Shown here one piece after another: positions 19,048 through 29,627 of a DNA stretch of 64,000 nt (positions are counted from its first letter, which is position 1; each line of letters begins with the position of its first letter). The DNA lies in assembly GCF_000018285.1 (NCBI RefSeq), contig NC_009901.1, positions 4,277,001 through 4,341,000 on the forward strand. The letters are read 5' to 3'. Made by a program: the position numbers and the translations under genes. The stretch comes from Shewanella pealeana ATCC 700345 (lineage in GTDB: Bacteria > Pseudomonadota > Gammaproteobacteria > Enterobacterales > Shewanellaceae). The notes below the pieces were generated by a model that made no database searches, was not told the origin of the DNA, and worked only from the letters and a program-made list of their open reading frames with translations.

Positions 19048-19140
19048 CTAGGAGTCTCCTCGCTATCACTTGCCGTTAGCTGTCAGTCTTATCAATATAT
19101 GACAAGCACTGGTCAATAAACGTTCAAGTTATCCTAAAGA

Positions 19141-19176
19141 CAAAAAAAGGAGCGCTATCATTGATAACACTCCGTT
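19141..19176 (-). terminator. Weak hairpin between argD and astA
   Basis: GGAG...TATCA / TGATA...CTCC with an internal mismatch, after argD. On the minus strand it ends in a T-run. It may only reduce readthrough, separating argD output from astAD. Confidence 0.55.
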
Positions 19177-19182
19177 TGGCCT

Positions 19183-21065
<1,883 letters not shown>

Positions 21066-22208
21066 TTAAAAGAGTACAAGCTTACTATAATTTTGCCCGC
21101 TCAAACGGATCTGTTCCTGCTCTGATATTTGATAATAATCAAACATTAAACGGCACTCTGCAGCAGTAATATTTTTAGCCTCTTTTAACAAATAGACTTT
21201 TGCATAACAGTTAGCCCGCTCGATTAAAGCAGAATCCTCATCCAGCTCAGCATATTTAATCTTAGTATCGATGGCCTTGTAGGTTTGGGTTAGACGGCTA
21301 TTGTCAAACTTAAGCAGGCTGAGTAACTGCCAGTTAAGCGAGCGACTATGGCTCAACACTAGCTGATAGACATCATTGGCGGGGAACTCTGTTGCCATTA
21401 CGGCATCATAAAGCTCTTTATCACGGCTAGCACTCGCCTCCCTCAACCAAGCTCCCCACATATCATCAAAAGTTTTTGCACATTGATTAATGACGCAAGT
21501 GACGCCCAGTTGGCTCATCAGGCTGCAGCTGTAAATAAAAGCTCTGTCTTTTTCATGTAGCTCGGCTAGCGCTTGAGCCGCAATCGAAGAGACCATGCTG
21601 TACCGCCATATTTTTCGCGTTAACCACAACATTTGTGGCTGGCCAGCAGGCATTAAATGCCTTAGGCAATAATAGGGAACTAAGGATTGTAAGTTTTCGA
21701 TACCAATATAATTGAGCACCAACTTGATATCAGTAACCTGTACCTCTGATGATTTGGGCCGGCGATGCCTAAATGTTGGGCTATTGACCATATTGACCAA
21801 GTCCCGCTCTAACCATGGCAGTGCCGTTACTAATGGCCTTATACGGACTAAGTCAACCTGAGGTGAATACAATAGTTCCAATAATAAAATCTGTTTTTCA
21901 TCGAGCTTTGACAGTTGCAGTACTTGCTCTGGAGAAGATAGCTGATGCTCGATATTAGCATTAACACTCGTGAGTAATTGGTTAGAGACAGCGTCATAAA
22001 TGGCCTTAGCCTGATTCTGCTTCGCTAATCTTGCTTGAATTGCCTCACGTTCAATCTCGAGCTTATTGGCATCATCTTCTAGCTCAGGGCTAATATCATC
22101 AGCCATCACAACCGCTTTGCCCTTTCCAACAATTAATTGCTTTTGCAGTCGTTGCTCTACCTCTATGATTTGTGCAGGTTTAACCCCGCCTGCTACCGAA
22201 ATTGCCAC
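21066..22208 (-). CDS. HDOD domain signalling protein
   Basis: A 380-residue cytosolic protein. The N-terminal 80 residues are a charged helix; the rest fits an HDOD domain (LSKLDEKQILLLELLYSPQ, LVNMVNSPTFRHRR, VLNYIGIENLQSLVPYYCLR, MVSSIAAQALAE). HDOD proteins resemble HD hydrolases without the metal site and act in signalling or motility control in proteobacteria. The start is GTG 22208 with GGGAG upstream. It is not clearly tied to its neighbours; a mobile remnant lies immediately upstream. Confidence 0.75.
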   Translation of the reverse strand: MAISVAGGVKPAQIIEVEQRLQKQLIVGKGKAVVMADDISPELEDDANKLEIEREAIQARLAKQNQAKAIYDAVSNQLLTSVNANIEHQLSSPEQVLQLSKLDEKQILLLELLYSPQVDLVRIRPLVTALPWLERDLVNMVNSPTFRHRRPKSSEVQVTDIKLVLNYIGIENLQSLVPYYCLRHLMPAGQPQMLWLTRKIWRYSMVSSIAAQALAELHEKDRAFIYSCSLMSQLGVTCVINQCAKTFDDMWGAWLREASASRDKELYDAVMATEFPANDVYQLVLSHSRSLNWQLLSLLKFDNSRLTQTYKAIDTKIKYAELDEDSALIERANCYAKVYLLKEAKNITAAECRLMFDYYQISEQEQIRLSGQNYSKLVLF

Positions 22209-22335
22209 TGATTAACACGCTCCCTTTAACGATTATTACCAGTCTACCGATTAATCATAAGTTTGGCTAAAACTGACGGGGATAAAATACAGAATCCACC
22301 TTCTGAACGAATTAACTCGATATAGGAAAAGTAAA

Positions 22336-22775
22336 AGATCCACCTTCTGAAGAAGGTGGCTTTGCCCATCTGTTATAAAGCAGACTCCCTAAAAGGGAGC
22401 TTTCCTACCGTGCGTTAACAAGACGCCGTAAATATATCCCTATAGGCTCTACTAAATCACTGACTGCCATGGATTGGCGGAAATGCCAACAAATGTAGGG
22501 AACATTTGTGGCCCTGATTTAGAAGCTTGTACCGCACTATTAGCAAAGCTCACGTATCACTTGAGTTAATAAGCTATGTTTAAATGAACTTATAAGCCGT
22601 GTATCGCATGGATGCGATAAGCGAGCCTCCATGGACACTTTCTTTTCAAACAAAAGTCGGCGTGCTTATAAGTCATTAAACATTGCCTTACTCCGCAATG
22701 CCATTGAACGTACTTCAGGCAGAGCCTAATTGATGATAACCATCTACTGAAGTAGGTGGTTTAGGGCTGAAAACA
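22336..22775. mobile_element. IS200/IS605-like non-autonomous element (PATE-type), no transposase
   Basis: About 440 bases bounded by two similar subterminal hairpins: CCACCTTCT-GA-AGAAGGTGG (22340-22359) and ACCATCTACT-GA-AGTAGGTGGT (22739-22760). The same GA loop and similar stems at both ends are typical of palindrome-associated elements moved by a Y1 transposase. Inside are more hairpins, such as TATCGCAT-GG-ATGCGATA (22602-22619), and CTTATAAG-containing inverted repeats, suggesting a composite of repeats. A partial copy of the left motif occurs at about 22290. Confidence 0.6.
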
Positions 22776-22795
22776 AAAAGGCTCCCGTGGGAGCC
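22771..22795 (-). terminator. Rho-independent terminator of the S9 peptidase gene
   Basis: GGCTCCC / GGGAGCC with loop GT (22780-22795). On the minus strand it is followed by TTTTTGTTT. Confidence 0.9.
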
Positions 22796-22820
22796 TATAA
22801 ATTAACAGCTAAATGCAGAA

Positions 22821-25316
22821 CTATTTTTTTAGTTCCTGCTCAAATAGCTCATGAATGCGGCGGTATTCATCCAACCAGCTTGATGGCTGACGGAAACCGT
22901 GTGGCTCAACTGGATAAATTGCAGTTTCAAACATCGGCTTTTCAAGTTCAATCAAGCGCTGTACTAGACGCACACTATCTTGGAAGAACACGTTGTCATC
23001 AAGCACACCACTCATAATAAGCAGTGGCTTTTGTAAGCCTTCGGCATGCTCAATCGGTGAACTACGCTCATAGGCAATAGGATCGACATCAGGTGTGTTG
23101 AGAATATTAGACGTATAAGGTGCGTTGTAATGTGCCCAATCCGTTACCGGACGTAACGCAGCGCCAGCTTGAAACAGTTCAGGTTCATTAAACAGCGCCA
23201 TAAAGGTTAAGAAGCCACCGTAAGAGCCGCCATAGGTACCTACTTTACCTGCATCAACATTAACGTTGGCCGCCATCCAGTTTACGCCATCTTTAAGATC
23301 TTCAACTTCTGGCGTGCCCATTTGACGATACACTGCAGTACGCCAATCGCGGCCGTAGCCTTTAGAGCCTCGATAATCCATGTCCATTACCACATAGCCT
23401 TGCTGCGCTAATAAGTTATGGAACATGAACTCTCTGAAGTAACCCGAAAAACCGTAGTGTGCATTTTGCAGATAGCCCGCACCGTGATTAAAGATCACCG
23501 CAGGGTACTTATCTGCGTTGTTTTTATCATAGCCTTGAGGCAAATAAACCCGCGCGTAAACCTCGCCCGCACCGTGAGTCGATGGCACAGCAACAACTTC
23601 AGGCGCCTGCCATGCATAATTGTTAAAGGCATCGCTGGTGTAGTTCGTTAACTGCTTAAGCTCACCACCTATCGCCTGCACAAACAGTTCAGCAGGCTGA
23701 ATGCGAGTCGATGCGTTTAATAAAAGGGCCGTGCCATCAGGGCTTAAGGTGTAATCAAGCTGACCTTGCCACTGTGTTAGCTGCTCATCTTTACCTGTTG
23801 CAATTTCAACGCGGTAAACGTTATCCATACCAGGGTGAGTCTTATTAGCCTTGTAATAGATAAACTGAGCTTTAGGGCCTAAGGTGATATCACTCACCAC
23901 AAATTTACCTTGAGTTAATGCCTTGGCTTTCTCGCCTTGCTCTTTTAGGTAAAGATGAGAAAAGCCAGTTTCTTCAGATAGGTAATATAGGCTGTCGCTA
24001 TTTGGTAACCAACCATACTGATTAAAGTTGTAGTTAACCCAGGCATCATCGTGCAGACGATGTTGAGTCGTTAAGCTAGCTTTCTCGAAGTTAACCGTAG
24101 CTATCCAGCGATCTTTATTGTCTACGGCTTCAAGCATTACTGCTACGTTATCGCCTGATTCCGACCATTGAATAGCACTTTGCGACCAGCCCCAATCTTG
24201 CATCAACTGTAGCTTGCGTGGCGCTTTCTCACTATCGTAGCTCTCACCTTTGGCTTTAGCGTTCTCAGTTTTTACCGCCGCTAATACATCCTCATCAAAA
24301 CCAGTTAAGCCTTCGATGGTAATATCTTTTTTTGCATGGGTATCAAGATCTAACAGCACTAGACGCTCACCCGGATTTTTATCTTCTGCAACACGAGCGC
24401 GGGCAGGAACAGCATCGACATAACCGTCTTTACCAAGATAGTTTGGCATGATGTCGTGCTCGCCACGCCAGCTATAACTCTTATCTTTTAATGCCAGAAT
24501 CACGTAGCGACCATCAGGTGACAGGCTTAAGTTAGTAACCACTTCTTTATCACCTAGATACCAAGTCTTAGCCGACATGGTTGGATCGGCTTTAGTTAGC
24601 TCAGCTTTATAGTCTTGTTTCGCTTTGGCATTATCTTGCTGCATCGCCACATATTGGATTAGTCTGTGTTGCTGCTTAGCAATATAAGTCGATGGAGCTT
24701 GCACGCCTTTAGGCTCAGCGGCCATCTTGATGCTAGCAATCTCCTCTACCAATCCAGAACCTTGATGGATTTTAAAAATATTATCGCCTTGCCAATAAGA
24801 GATATCGCCATTATTTAAAAAGCGCACGCCATCTACAGCTGTATTTTGGCGGGTTAGCTGACTCACCTTGCCACTGTTTAGATCTTTAACAAACAAATTA
24901 CCTTGATAGATATAAGCTTTACGCGTCTTGTCATTATTGAGCACACCGCGGCGTTGATCTGCACTATGCAATTGATTCAGTGCTAACTCACTTGCAGCTG
25001 TACCATCAATACTTTGCTGATAGTAAGTTTTGGTCGGTGCGCCGTGGGCCTGTCTAGCGAAATAAATAGACTGACCGTCATCGCTCCAGTAAGCACCTTG
25101 GGCAAATAGTCCCATCCAATCAGGATTAGCCATGATTTGATTTAACGTTAACGCTTGGTCGACCTGTGGAGGTGCCGATAAGGCAACTTGAGTAGTTTGG
25201 TTAGTACTTTGATTAGTCGTTTGAGCTTGCTCAGAAGAAACTGTGGTTGCACCGCAACCCGCTAATACTGCCAATGAAAGTGCACTTAAGCCGACATGAC
25301 GAATGACGCTTTTCAT
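22821..25316 (-). CDS. S9 family (DPP IV-like) prolyl oligopeptidase, lipoprotein
   Basis: An 831-residue exported peptidase. The signal peptide ends in the lipobox LAGC, so a lipid anchor is predicted. Residues about 45-580 form a beta-propeller with WD40-like strands (WSDDGQSIYFARQAHG, LSPDGRYVILALKDK, YTLSPDGTALLLN). The C-terminal alpha/beta-hydrolase domain has the nucleophile GGSYGGFLT, the acid in GVLDDNVFF and the His in EPHGFRQPS. It cleaves peptides after Pro or Ala from the N-terminus if like DPP IV. The start at 25316 is preferred over one six bases upstream because AGGGA lies five bases before it. Confidence 0.9.
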   Translation of the reverse strand: MKSVIRHVGLSALSLAVLAGCGATTVSSEQAQTTNQSTNQTTQVALSAPPQVDQALTLNQIMANPDWMGLFAQGAYWSDDGQSIYFARQAHGAPTKTYYQQSIDGTAASELALNQLHSADQRRGVLNNDKTRKAYIYQGNLFVKDLNSGKVSQLTRQNTAVDGVRFLNNGDISYWQGDNIFKIHQGSGLVEEIASIKMAAEPKGVQAPSTYIAKQQHRLIQYVAMQQDNAKAKQDYKAELTKADPTMSAKTWYLGDKEVVTNLSLSPDGRYVILALKDKSYSWRGEHDIMPNYLGKDGYVDAVPARARVAEDKNPGERLVLLDLDTHAKKDITIEGLTGFDEDVLAAVKTENAKAKGESYDSEKAPRKLQLMQDWGWSQSAIQWSESGDNVAVMLEAVDNKDRWIATVNFEKASLTTQHRLHDDAWVNYNFNQYGWLPNSDSLYYLSEETGFSHLYLKEQGEKAKALTQGKFVVSDITLGPKAQFIYYKANKTHPGMDNVYRVEIATGKDEQLTQWQGQLDYTLSPDGTALLLNASTRIQPAELFVQAIGGELKQLTNYTSDAFNNYAWQAPEVVAVPSTHGAGEVYARVYLPQGYDKNNADKYPAVIFNHGAGYLQNAHYGFSGYFREFMFHNLLAQQGYVVMDMDYRGSKGYGRDWRTAVYRQMGTPEVEDLKDGVNWMAANVNVDAGKVGTYGGSYGGFLTFMALFNEPELFQAGAALRPVTDWAHYNAPYTSNILNTPDVDPIAYERSSPIEHAEGLQKPLLIMSGVLDDNVFFQDSVRLVQRLIELEKPMFETAIYPVEPHGFRQPSSWLDEYRRIHELFEQELKK

Positions 25317-25419
25317 ATCCATCCCTATTATTATTGGTATTTTTGCGGACTTTTATACCACATTTCGGCAACGGGTTTATCTGAAAAAGCGGTAAAATTT
25401 GTAACAGATGGTAGCGATT
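25317..25419. promoter_or_regulatory. Upstream region of the S9 peptidase gene
   Basis: Short AT-rich stretch between the peptidase start and the pabA-derived repeats. It should contain the peptidase promoter unless transcription begins within the repeats. Confidence 0.3.
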
Positions 25420-26007
25420 TAGGTGTTCTTGAGCATGTTGGCTAACAGCTCGTGGCATTGTTCGGTCAATATCGATACTTAGACTGAGAATGAAACTGCA
25501 CACCATCTATTTTGAGCAGGCTCGCTTACTTGATGCTTATACTTATAACAGAGGGCAAAAATTTAAGTAAGCTTGATAAAGTTTGCTAACAACTCATGGC
25601 CTTCTTCGGTCAATATCGATACTGAGACTGAGATTGAAACTGCACATCATAGACACCCTTAACAAGCGTGCTCTATGATTGCTATTTGAAGTTTGTGAAG
25701 GAAGGCAAAGAGGTTAGGTGATTTTAATAAAGTTGGCTAATAGCTCGTGGCCTTATTCGGTCAATATCGATACTGAGACTGAGACTGAGAATGAAACTGC
25801 ACACCATCTATTTTGAGCAGGCTCGCTTACTTGATGCTTATACTTATAACAGAGGGCAAAAATTTAAGTAAGCTTGATAAAGTTTGCTAACAACTCATGG
25901 CCTTGTTCGGTCAATATCGATACTGAGGCTGAGAATGAAACTGCACACCATCTATTTTGAGCAGGCTCGCTTACTTGATGCTTATACTTATAACAGAGGG
26001 CAAAAAT
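25420..26007. repeat. Four decayed tandem copies of the pabA 3' end
   Basis: Copies at about 25420-25505, 25563-25650, 25721-25806 and 25864-25950 match the last 80-90 bases of pabA (from its stop, TTAAGTAAGCTTGATAAAG, to GAAACTGCACACCAT). Offsets between neighbours are about 144-151 bases. Between most copies lies a 57-base spacer starting TCTATTTTGAGCAGGCTCGC. The copies differ from pabA by an inserted GATACTGAGACTGAG stretch that breaks the frame, so none is coding. Confidence 0.88.
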
Positions 26008-26580
26008 TTAAGTAAGCTTGATAAAGTTTGCTAACAACTCGTGGCCTTGTTCGGTCAATATAGACTCAGGATGAAACTGCACACCATAGATCTTCTTGGC
26101 AGGCATACTCATGGCCATAATTTCACGCCCATGCACAGGATCGTCGAACCAGGCATCCATGATAAAACCATCAGGAATAGCATCCACCAGCAGGGAGTGG
26201 TATCGAGTGACGGTAAGTGGATTATTCAATCCACCAAATAAACCGCCACCAGTATGGATGATTTGACTCGTCTTACCATGCATGACTCGCTTGGCTCTAA
26301 CCACATTAGCACCAAATACCTGCGCTATCGCCTGATGCCCTAGACAAACTCCTAGAATAGGCAGCTTGCCTGCAAAATGCTCAATGAACGACAGCGACAT
26401 TCCAGCCTCGTTAGGCGTGCAAGGGCCGGGTGAGATCACTAAGTGACTCGGTGCTAGAGACTCAATATCTTCAAGACTGATTTCATCGTTACGCTTGACT
26501 ATAATCTCTTGCCCAAGCTGCTGGAAATACTGCACCAAATTGAAAGTAAATGAGTCGTAGTTGTCGATCATTAAGATCAT
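26008..26580 (-). CDS. pabA: Aminodeoxychorismate / anthranilate synthase glutamine amidotransferase
   Basis: Glutaminase subunit that supplies ammonia to PabB for 4-amino-4-deoxychorismate (folate pathway); such proteins may also serve TrpE. 190 residues. Motifs: [28 protein letters not shown], the nucleophile Cys in GVCLGHQ and the His-Glu pair in [11 protein letters not shown]. In E. coli pabA lies by argD, and it remains in the same neighbourhood here. Its 3' end is the apparent parent of four decayed copies immediately downstream. Confidence 0.9.
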   Translation of the reverse strand: MILMIDNYDSFTFNLVQYFQQLGQEIIVKRNDEISLEDIESLAPSHLVISPGPCTPNEAGMSLSFIEHFAGKLPILGVCLGHQAIAQVFGANVVRAKRVMHGKTSQIIHTGGGLFGGLNNPLTVTRYHSLLVDAIPDGFIMDAWFDDPVHGREIMAMSMPAKKIYGVQFHPESILTEQGHELLANFIKLT

Positions 26581-26709
26581 AAAAGATCCAAAAACCTATA
26601 TCGCTGTGTTTTATTGCCTCAAGCTTAGCCAGTGGGCCTGCTAAGTATGCTCAATAAAACTAAATGTGGATGAATTGGGCGCAGATGCTACCACAGCCAT
26701 CATATTGGA

Positions 26710-28074
26710 TCACCTGAGTTTATCTTCTCGCAGCGTGAATGACTCTAAACGCTGCCCAAAAGCGGCGGCGAGTGTTTCAAACCCAGGGGTTTGCGCCAAC
26801 TTTCGGTAACTAGCCTGAGCCTCTGGCCATTGCTGCTCTAGCCAGTAACTCTGGCCAATTAACAACTGTGCTTGCCCCTGCAGCTCATTACGCCGCTGAC
26901 GTGCGTGTTTGATCTCAGCTGCAGTGCCCAAAGGCAGAATTTGTTGACCAACTTTACTCCAGGCCTTGCGCGCATTATCGCCCTGTTTTAGCGCCGCATA
27001 TAGCTGCCCTTGGAGCAGGTAAAAATCGTCTATTAACCTAAGTGAGCTTTTCATACTGTCATTATCGTCATTGAGATTCGTGTCTTTGAAACTAACGTGA
27101 CCGAGGTTGCCTTGATTTAAGCGACCTCTGTCAACTGCAGTGCCATGTAAGTTATCACTATTAAAGGCTTGTAAAAAAGCTAGCCCTTGATCATATCGTC
27201 CCGATAGCCATGCATATTGTGCGCAAGCTAAATCTTGTGTATCAAACGCTTCGAAAGACAAGCTATTCGCAGTCAGAGTTAATGACGTACAAGACGCCGC
27301 AAGATTATAGGCTTTAATCTGCCCAAATAGCCCAAACCTATTTTGCAGGCTACGGCTCGCACTACTCAGCCCTTGCAACTGAGCAGAAACATCACTTGCA
27401 ACAGCAGCCTCAAGCTTATTATCTAACCCTAGCTCAGCCCGAGTTAATACTTGCCAAGCAGTAAGGTTAGCGGGCTCAAAAGTAAGCCACTGCTGCGCAC
27501 TTACTTTGCTCTGCTGCCATTGCTCAAGCGCAAGCTGACTGTAACTAATAATAGGCCACCAATGTAGTTTCACATCTGCAGAGTACAACAGATCAATTGC
27601 CGCTTGATATTGGCCTAACTGATAATGAGCATAACCTCGCATATAGCGTATTTGCGCTGCAATAGGCTCATCTAGCATCGATAATTTCAGCCGGGTTAAT
27701 GTCGCGATAGCCGCCTTATATTGCTCAAGCTGTAATTGACTATGGCCTAAATTAATCGCGATTTGGCTTTGCTGCGGATAAAGTTGATAGCCTCTCAGCC
27801 AGCAGCTTAGCGCCTTAGTATCAGCACCTGTATCACCTAGAGTCTTACATACATATTGAAATACGACTTGGTGAGGCTTTGATTGCTCAAGTAGCGGTAT
27901 CATGAGTTTAAGCGCGACATCCAATTCATTACGTTCTAATAATGCAGTCGCTTTACTTAATACACCTGACTCATATCGATTTAAATCCCGACCAACGCTA
28001 GTATTCACATCTTGCCCATGGCTGAGACTTGAGACCAGCAATAACATTAGTGCCGATAATTTGAGGTAATTCAT
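26710..28074 (-). CDS. Periplasmic TPR protein of a TonB2-type system
   Basis: Last gene of the transport operon. 454 residues with a signal peptide (MNYLKLSALMLLLVSSLSHG) and tetratricopeptide-like repeats (INLGHSQLQLEQYKAAIATL, IRYMRGYAHYQLGQYQAAID, LLQGQLYAALKQGDNARKAW). TPR proteins follow tonB in Vibrio and Shewanella TonB2 loci and are thought to scaffold the energy-transduction complex. The start lies two bases after the TonB stop. Confidence 0.8.
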   Translation of the reverse strand: MNYLKLSALMLLLVSSLSHGQDVNTSVGRDLNRYESGVLSKATALLERNELDVALKLMIPLLEQSKPHQVVFQYVCKTLGDTGADTKALSCWLRGYQLYPQQSQIAINLGHSQLQLEQYKAAIATLTRLKLSMLDEPIAAQIRYMRGYAHYQLGQYQAAIDLLYSADVKLHWWPIISYSQLALEQWQQSKVSAQQWLTFEPANLTAWQVLTRAELGLDNKLEAAVASDVSAQLQGLSSASRSLQNRFGLFGQIKAYNLAASCTSLTLTANSLSFEAFDTQDLACAQYAWLSGRYDQGLAFLQAFNSDNLHGTAVDRGRLNQGNLGHVSFKDTNLNDDNDSMKSSLRLIDDFYLLQGQLYAALKQGDNARKAWSKVGQQILPLGTAAEIKHARQRRNELQGQAQLLIGQSYWLEQQWPEAQASYRKLAQTPGFETLAAAFGQRLESFTLREDKLR

Positions 28075-28076
28075 TG

Positions 28077-28715
28077 TTAACCAACCTTAAAGTTAATCGG
28101 TACATCAACAAAGACTTTCACCGCTTCACCAGATAAAACGGCTGGTTTAAATCGCCACTTTCGTGCAGCCTCAATTGCTGACTGGTCAAACACTTGCTTA
28201 GGTTTAGCTTCTAACACTTCTGCTTGGCTAACGACACCATCAGCCTCCACTATGAGCCGTAACAGCACTCTGCCACCTTGCTTAAACTTGCGCCCAGCCA
28301 ACGGCATTTTAGGTTGAATAAAACGTAATAACTCTGGCGCTTTGTCGACATCTTTAATTCCTGCTATAACAGGTGTAATGCTTGGCAGACTTAAACTATT
28401 AACTGTCGGAACCGCCATAATAGGCACCTGCAACGGCATATCTGCAACCGTTGGCATAATCGGTATGCTAGTGGACACTGGTGTTGCGGCGTTTGCAGTT
28501 ACTGGTTTGCTTTGCACCTCTTTTGCCGTTGGTATTTTAGGTTTTTCAGGTGGCAACAGCGGCAGAGGTAGCTCCTTAGTTTGCTTGGCAAGGAACTGCC
28601 TTGGTTGATTATCATTGAGGCTGTTAGGCAAGTAATAACAGAGCAGTATCGTTACGACTATAGACAGCAAAAACCGTGCACTAATAACCAAGGCTCTATG
28701 GACGACTATGCTCAT
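28077..28715 (-). CDS. TonB-type energy transducer (TonB2-like)
   Basis: 212 residues: one N-terminal membrane anchor (about 13-30), a Pro/Lys-rich spacer (LPLPLLPPEKPKIPTAKE) and a C-terminal TonB domain (GRVLLRLIVEADGVVSQAEV, SAIEAARKWRFKPAV). It carries proton-motive energy from ExbB/ExbD to the outer-membrane receptor. The start overlaps the exbD stop. The relatively short length is typical of TonB2 proteins. Confidence 0.88.
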   Translation of the reverse strand: MSIVVHRALVISARFLLSIVVTILLCYYLPNSLNDNQPRQFLAKQTKELPLPLLPPEKPKIPTAKEVQSKPVTANAATPVSTSIPIMPTVADMPLQVPIMAVPTVNSLSLPSITPVIAGIKDVDKAPELLRFIQPKMPLAGRKFKQGGRVLLRLIVEADGVVSQAEVLEAKPKQVFDQSAIEAARKWRFKPAVLSGEAVKVFVDVPINFKVG

Positions 28716-29116
28716 CAGTGGATCTCTGATGCTACGGAGCTAAAGCTTATTCCGGCCTGCTTGGCAATATCCAGCACTTTTATCGTTACCCCTGTTGGGC
28801 AGTTGGTATCAGCTACGACTAACAACTTAGCTTTAGGTGTTTGACTGGCAATCTGCTGCAACTTGCCTGGCAGATAATAGATATCAATCTCTTTGGATTC
28901 AAAATAGACCCGCCCAGTGGTATCAAGTGTCACTACAATTGGGCTGCCATCGACACTGGTGGCCGTGCTGGCTTGAGGGCGCTTGATCTCGACAGATGAT
29001 TGCTGCACAAAGTTGGTCGACACAATAAAGAAGATCAGCAAGATAAACACCACATCAAGCATAGGCGTCATGTTGATTTCAGGATCTTTATCTTGTCTAA
29101 ATCGATCGCTAAGCAT
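28715..29116 (-). CDS. exbD: ExbD biopolymer transport protein
   Basis: 133 residues with one membrane helix (MLDVVFILLIFFIVSTNFV). The conserved proton-path Asp is in MTPMLDVVFILL. The rest is a periplasmic domain. Subunit of the ExbB-ExbD-TonB motor. Overlaps exbB by 8 bases and tonB by 1. Confidence 0.9.
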   Translation of the reverse strand: MLSDRFRQDKDPEINMTPMLDVVFILLIFFIVSTNFVQQSSVEIKRPQASTATSVDGSPIVVTLDTTGRVYFESKEIDIYYLPGKLQQIASQTPKAKLLVVADTNCPTGVTIKVLDIAKQAGISFSSVASEIH

Positions 29117-29627
29117 TAGCGCCTCCAGCTAATAAATTAGTATCGACACGGTTTAATTTTCGCTGCCAAAAAAAAGCTAATATGGCGCCAGTTAAACCGA
29201 CAAACAAACCGGTTTGTGTGGTCACCATCGCCATAGAGATCCCGGCAGAGATCACCGCAGGATCGTGAAACCCATAATTGCCCCCCGCATCAAACATGGC
29301 GATCATACCGCTCACAGTGCCAAGTAATCCTAATAACGGTGCCACCATAGCAAGTAACTTAACCCCTTGAAGATCGCCATACTGCTGAGCCTGTGCCTGT
29401 CTTAGTGCTAACGAGCGCAAACGTTGATTAAGCCAGTCACGCTCTGTTGTTAGCCCACTTTGCTTGGCTTCTAAGCTAGTCTCTTTAAATAAGGCACGAC
29501 TGACTAACCATAACATCCATAAACAGCAGATAAATAGCGGCCACATCACTATGCCACCTAGCTCAATAAAGCCTAAAACGGCATGAAAAAATTGCTCTAA
29601 TGACCCTATCAAACTACTTTGAGCCAT
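29109..29627 (-). CDS. exbB: ExbB / TolQ-type proton channel subunit
   Basis: 172 residues, three membrane helices, with the MotA/TolQ/ExbB core VAPLLGLLGTVSGMIAMFDA and VISAGISMAMVTTQTGLFVG. The ATG at 29627, with GGGGAA upstream, is preferred over a TTG 18 bases earlier. The gene begins inside the end of the TtpC-like gene. Confidence 0.88.
   Translation of the reverse strand: MAQSSLIGSLEQFFHAVLGFIELGGIVMWPLFICCLWMLWLVSRALFKETSLEAKQSGLTTERDWLNQRLRSLALRQAQAQQYGDLQGVKLLAMVAPLLGLLGTVSGMIAMFDAGGNYGFHDPAVISAGISMAMVTTQTGLFVGLTGAILAFFWQRKLNRVDTNLLAGGANA

Noticed and set aside
22336-22775. Degraded transposase gene within the hairpin-bounded element
   Set aside because: No open frame of useful length or transposase motif is present on either strand.
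25231-25506. 91-codon minus-strand frame at the start of the S9 peptidase gene
   Set aside because: It overlaps the peptidase start out of frame and runs through one decayed copy of the pabA end.
28581-28844. Plus-strand frame across tonB and exbD
   Set aside because: Antisense shadow of two well-supported genes; no motif and no ribosome-binding site.
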